A DNA stretch of 7,494 nt from contig CAMCPF010000145.1 in NCBI GenBank assembly GCA_945876515.1, forward strand, positions 1-7,494, in the 5' to 3' direction. The translations under genes and the position numbers were made by a program. A model generated the notes under the pieces. The model was given only the letters and a program-made list of their open reading frames with translations, was not told the DNA's origin and made no database searches. The stretch is from Candidatus Kuenenia stuttgartensis. GTDB taxonomy: Bacteria > Planctomycetota > Planctomycetia > Pirellulales > UBA1268. Shown piece by piece: positions 6,189 through 7,494 of the stretch (positions are counted from its first letter, which is position 1; the number at the start of each line of letters is the position of its first letter).

Positions 6189-7494
6189 CTACGGTTCGGT
6201 CCGGCCGGCGACGATGTCGCGGGCGGCTTGCTCGATCGCCCGCTGCCGCTCGGCCAGCCGGCCCAACGCCGTGACCAGTTCGGCTTCGACGGCCTGCTCG
6301 GCGCCTGCATCGAGCAGCCGGCTGAAGCGTTCCGTCCGCACGTTCACCCGTCCCTGCAGGCTGCGGAGCATCTTGAGTTCGGCGAGCTTGTCCACCAGGG
6401 GCTGCTCGTCGGGCTCCGCGGGTCGGCCGCCCCCTTCGCCCGCCTGCCGCTGCTGCGGCTCGTCCCGGCGGGATTTCTCGATCGCCGCCAGCAATTCCTC
6501 GAGGCCGGTCACGATCTCGCCGACGATCTCCCCGGTGGACGGCGTGAGATTGCCCCGGGCCAGCCGCGTCGCGGCCTCCGCCGAGTCGTCCTGCACCTGA
6601 CCGAGCGCCTGGGGAATCGCCACGGCCGAGCCGTCGTCCCGCACGAGCAGGATTGCCCGCGCCGCCTCGGCTGTCACCTCGTCCTGCTCGCGGCCGAGCC
6701 GTGCCGCCTCGAGTTGCTGCTCGCGCCGCGACATCGCCTCGGAGCCCGAGAGCTTGAGGACCGCGTCGCGGATGCTCCGTTCGGCCTTGAGCATCGTGCG
6801 GATCCGCGTCTCGAGTTGCACGAGCAGCCGCTCGACCTCCTCCTCCCGCATCTGTCGGAGAATCTCCTCGAGTTCGGCCCGCGCCGACTCGAGCTCCTCG
6901 ATCGCCTGCTCCTGTTCCTCGCGGGCGTCCTTGCGGCGGGCCTCGTCGAGCCGCTCGGCGGCTTGCCTCATCCGTCGTTCGGCCGCCTGCAGTCGCCTCC
7001 CCGTCTGCCGCTCGCGGGAGGGTTCCTCCTCTGCCGGGTTCGCCCCATTGGCATCCTGTCCGGCTTCCGGCTCTTCGCCCTGCGGCTCGTCCCCTTCCCC
7101 TCCCTCTTTCCCACCGGCTTCCCCGGATCGGGACTCTCCGCCCCGTGACGGTTTCCCCTCTTCGCCGGCCTCGTCTGGCCGGTCGCCCCGCTTGTCGCTC
7201 TCCGGCTTGTCGCTCTCTGGCTTGCCGCTCGGCCGTTCGGCATCCTCCTCTCGCTCGGCGAACCGCTCCAGTTCGTTGGCCAGGCCCCCGGCCTCTTCGG
7301 CCGCCTCGCGTTGGCGGGCGGCGGTGCGGTCCTCGTCGGCCCCCGCCTCCGTTGAGCCCTCGATGTCCCGCTGCCGGGCGATCAGCTTGGTGACGCGGCC
7401 GAGAAACTGGCGGAGTTCCTGCTTCGTATCGGCCAGCTTGCGGTCCTGCCCTCCCTCCTCGAGCAGATCGAGCAGCTGGCGGAACTGCTCGATC
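6189..7494 (-). CDS. Long coiled-coil protein of probable envelope origin, N-terminus outside window
   Basis: The frame is open from the right edge (first full codon at 7493-7491) to a TAG at 6189, giving 434 residues of the C-terminal part. Residues 1-80 are heptad-rich helix (FRQLLDLLEEGG, TKQELRQFLGRVTKLIARQR). Residues 85-160 are a low-complexity Glu/Gly/Pro/Lys linker with a doubled PESDK. Residues 161-265 are a long charged coiled coil (EEQEQAIEELESARAELEEI, REEEVERLLVQLETRIRTML). The rest is helical and includes NLTPSTGEIVGEIVTGLEEL (315-334) and EQPLVDKLAELKMLRSLQGR (363-382) followed by VNVRT. The last motif matches my memory of large planctomycete membrane-anchored or exported proteins found near MoxR/DUF58/VWA genes; no name can be given. 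The internal ATG at 6971 is not the start because the helix continues upstream of it. It is followed after 108 bases by the next gene on the same strand, so the two are probably in one operon. Confidence 0.82.
   Translation of the reverse strand, partial: IEQFRQLLDLLEEGGQDRKLADTKQELRQFLGRVTKLIARQRDIEGSTEAGADEDRTAARQREAAEEAGGLANELERFAEREEDAERPSGKPESDKPESDKRGDRPDEAGEEGKPSRGGESRSGEAGGKEGGEGDEPQGEEPEAGQDANGANPAEEEPSRERQTGRRLQAAERRMRQAAERLDEARRKDAREEQEQAIEELESARAELEEILRQMREEEVERLLVQLETRIRTMLKAERSIRDAVLKLSGSEAMSRREQQLEAARLGREQDEVTAEAARAILLVRDDGSAVAIPQALGQVQDDSAEAATRLARGNLTPSTGEIVGEIVTGLEELLAAIEKSRRDEPQQRQAGEGGGRPAEPDEQPLVDKLAELKMLRSLQGRVNVRTERFSRLLDAGAEQAVEAELVTALGRLAERQRAIEQAARDIVAGRTEP
7191..7220 (-). 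repeat. Two 15-base tandem repeats encoding a doubled PESDK unit
   Basis: Bases 7191-7205 and 7206-7220 are 15-base copies differing at one position, with a more diverged third copy at 7221-7235. In the coding frame they give PESDK-PESDK inside the acidic linker of the coiled-coil protein. This looks like local duplication in a disordered segment with no function of its own. Confidence 0.7.

Overview
The window reads as a piece of a planctomycete-type chromosome (Pirellulales-like is my best guess). This rests on very high GC (about 70% by eye), GTG starts, export signals on nearly every protein, S1C/HtrA-like proteins with lineage-specific C-terminal extensions, an NPCBM-like domain behind small beta repeats, and long coiled-coil proteins of a type I associate with planctomycete MoxR/DUF58/VWA gene neighbourhoods. 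The assignment comes from memory of such families, not from a search. No rRNA, tRNA, mobile element or CRISPR array is visible.

All six genes lie on the minus strand and form one probable operon, transcribed from high to low coordinates. (A) 7494-6189: the C-terminal part of a long Glu/Arg/Ala-rich coiled-coil protein whose start is outside the window. (B) 6080-5007: a 357-residue exported helical protein with a poly-Gln/Gly linker and a conserved-looking C-terminal tail. (C) 5010-3820: a 396-residue exported protein with four short beta-type repeats and an NPCBM-like end. (D) 3823-2057: a 588-residue S1C serine protease with an intact His-Asp-Ser triad, one PDZ domain and an unassigned C-terminal domain. 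(E) 2060-1041: a 339-residue protease-like protein with PDZ in which all three catalytic residues are replaced. (F) 1044-1: a second such pseudoprotease, running off the left edge.

The five genes B to F are joined by four consecutive 4-base stop/start overlaps (GTGA, GTGA, ATGA, ATGA), so they are probably translationally coupled and made together. The only intergenic space, 108 bases between A and B, holds a weak promoter candidate.

The most interesting reading is a cell-envelope module in which one active HtrA-like protease is made together with two catalytically dead relatives, an NPCBM-like protein and two helical proteins. The dead relatives keep their PDZ domains, so they could act as regulators, adaptors or hetero-oligomer subunits. 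That functional reading is inference; the residue changes and overlaps are seen directly in the sequence.
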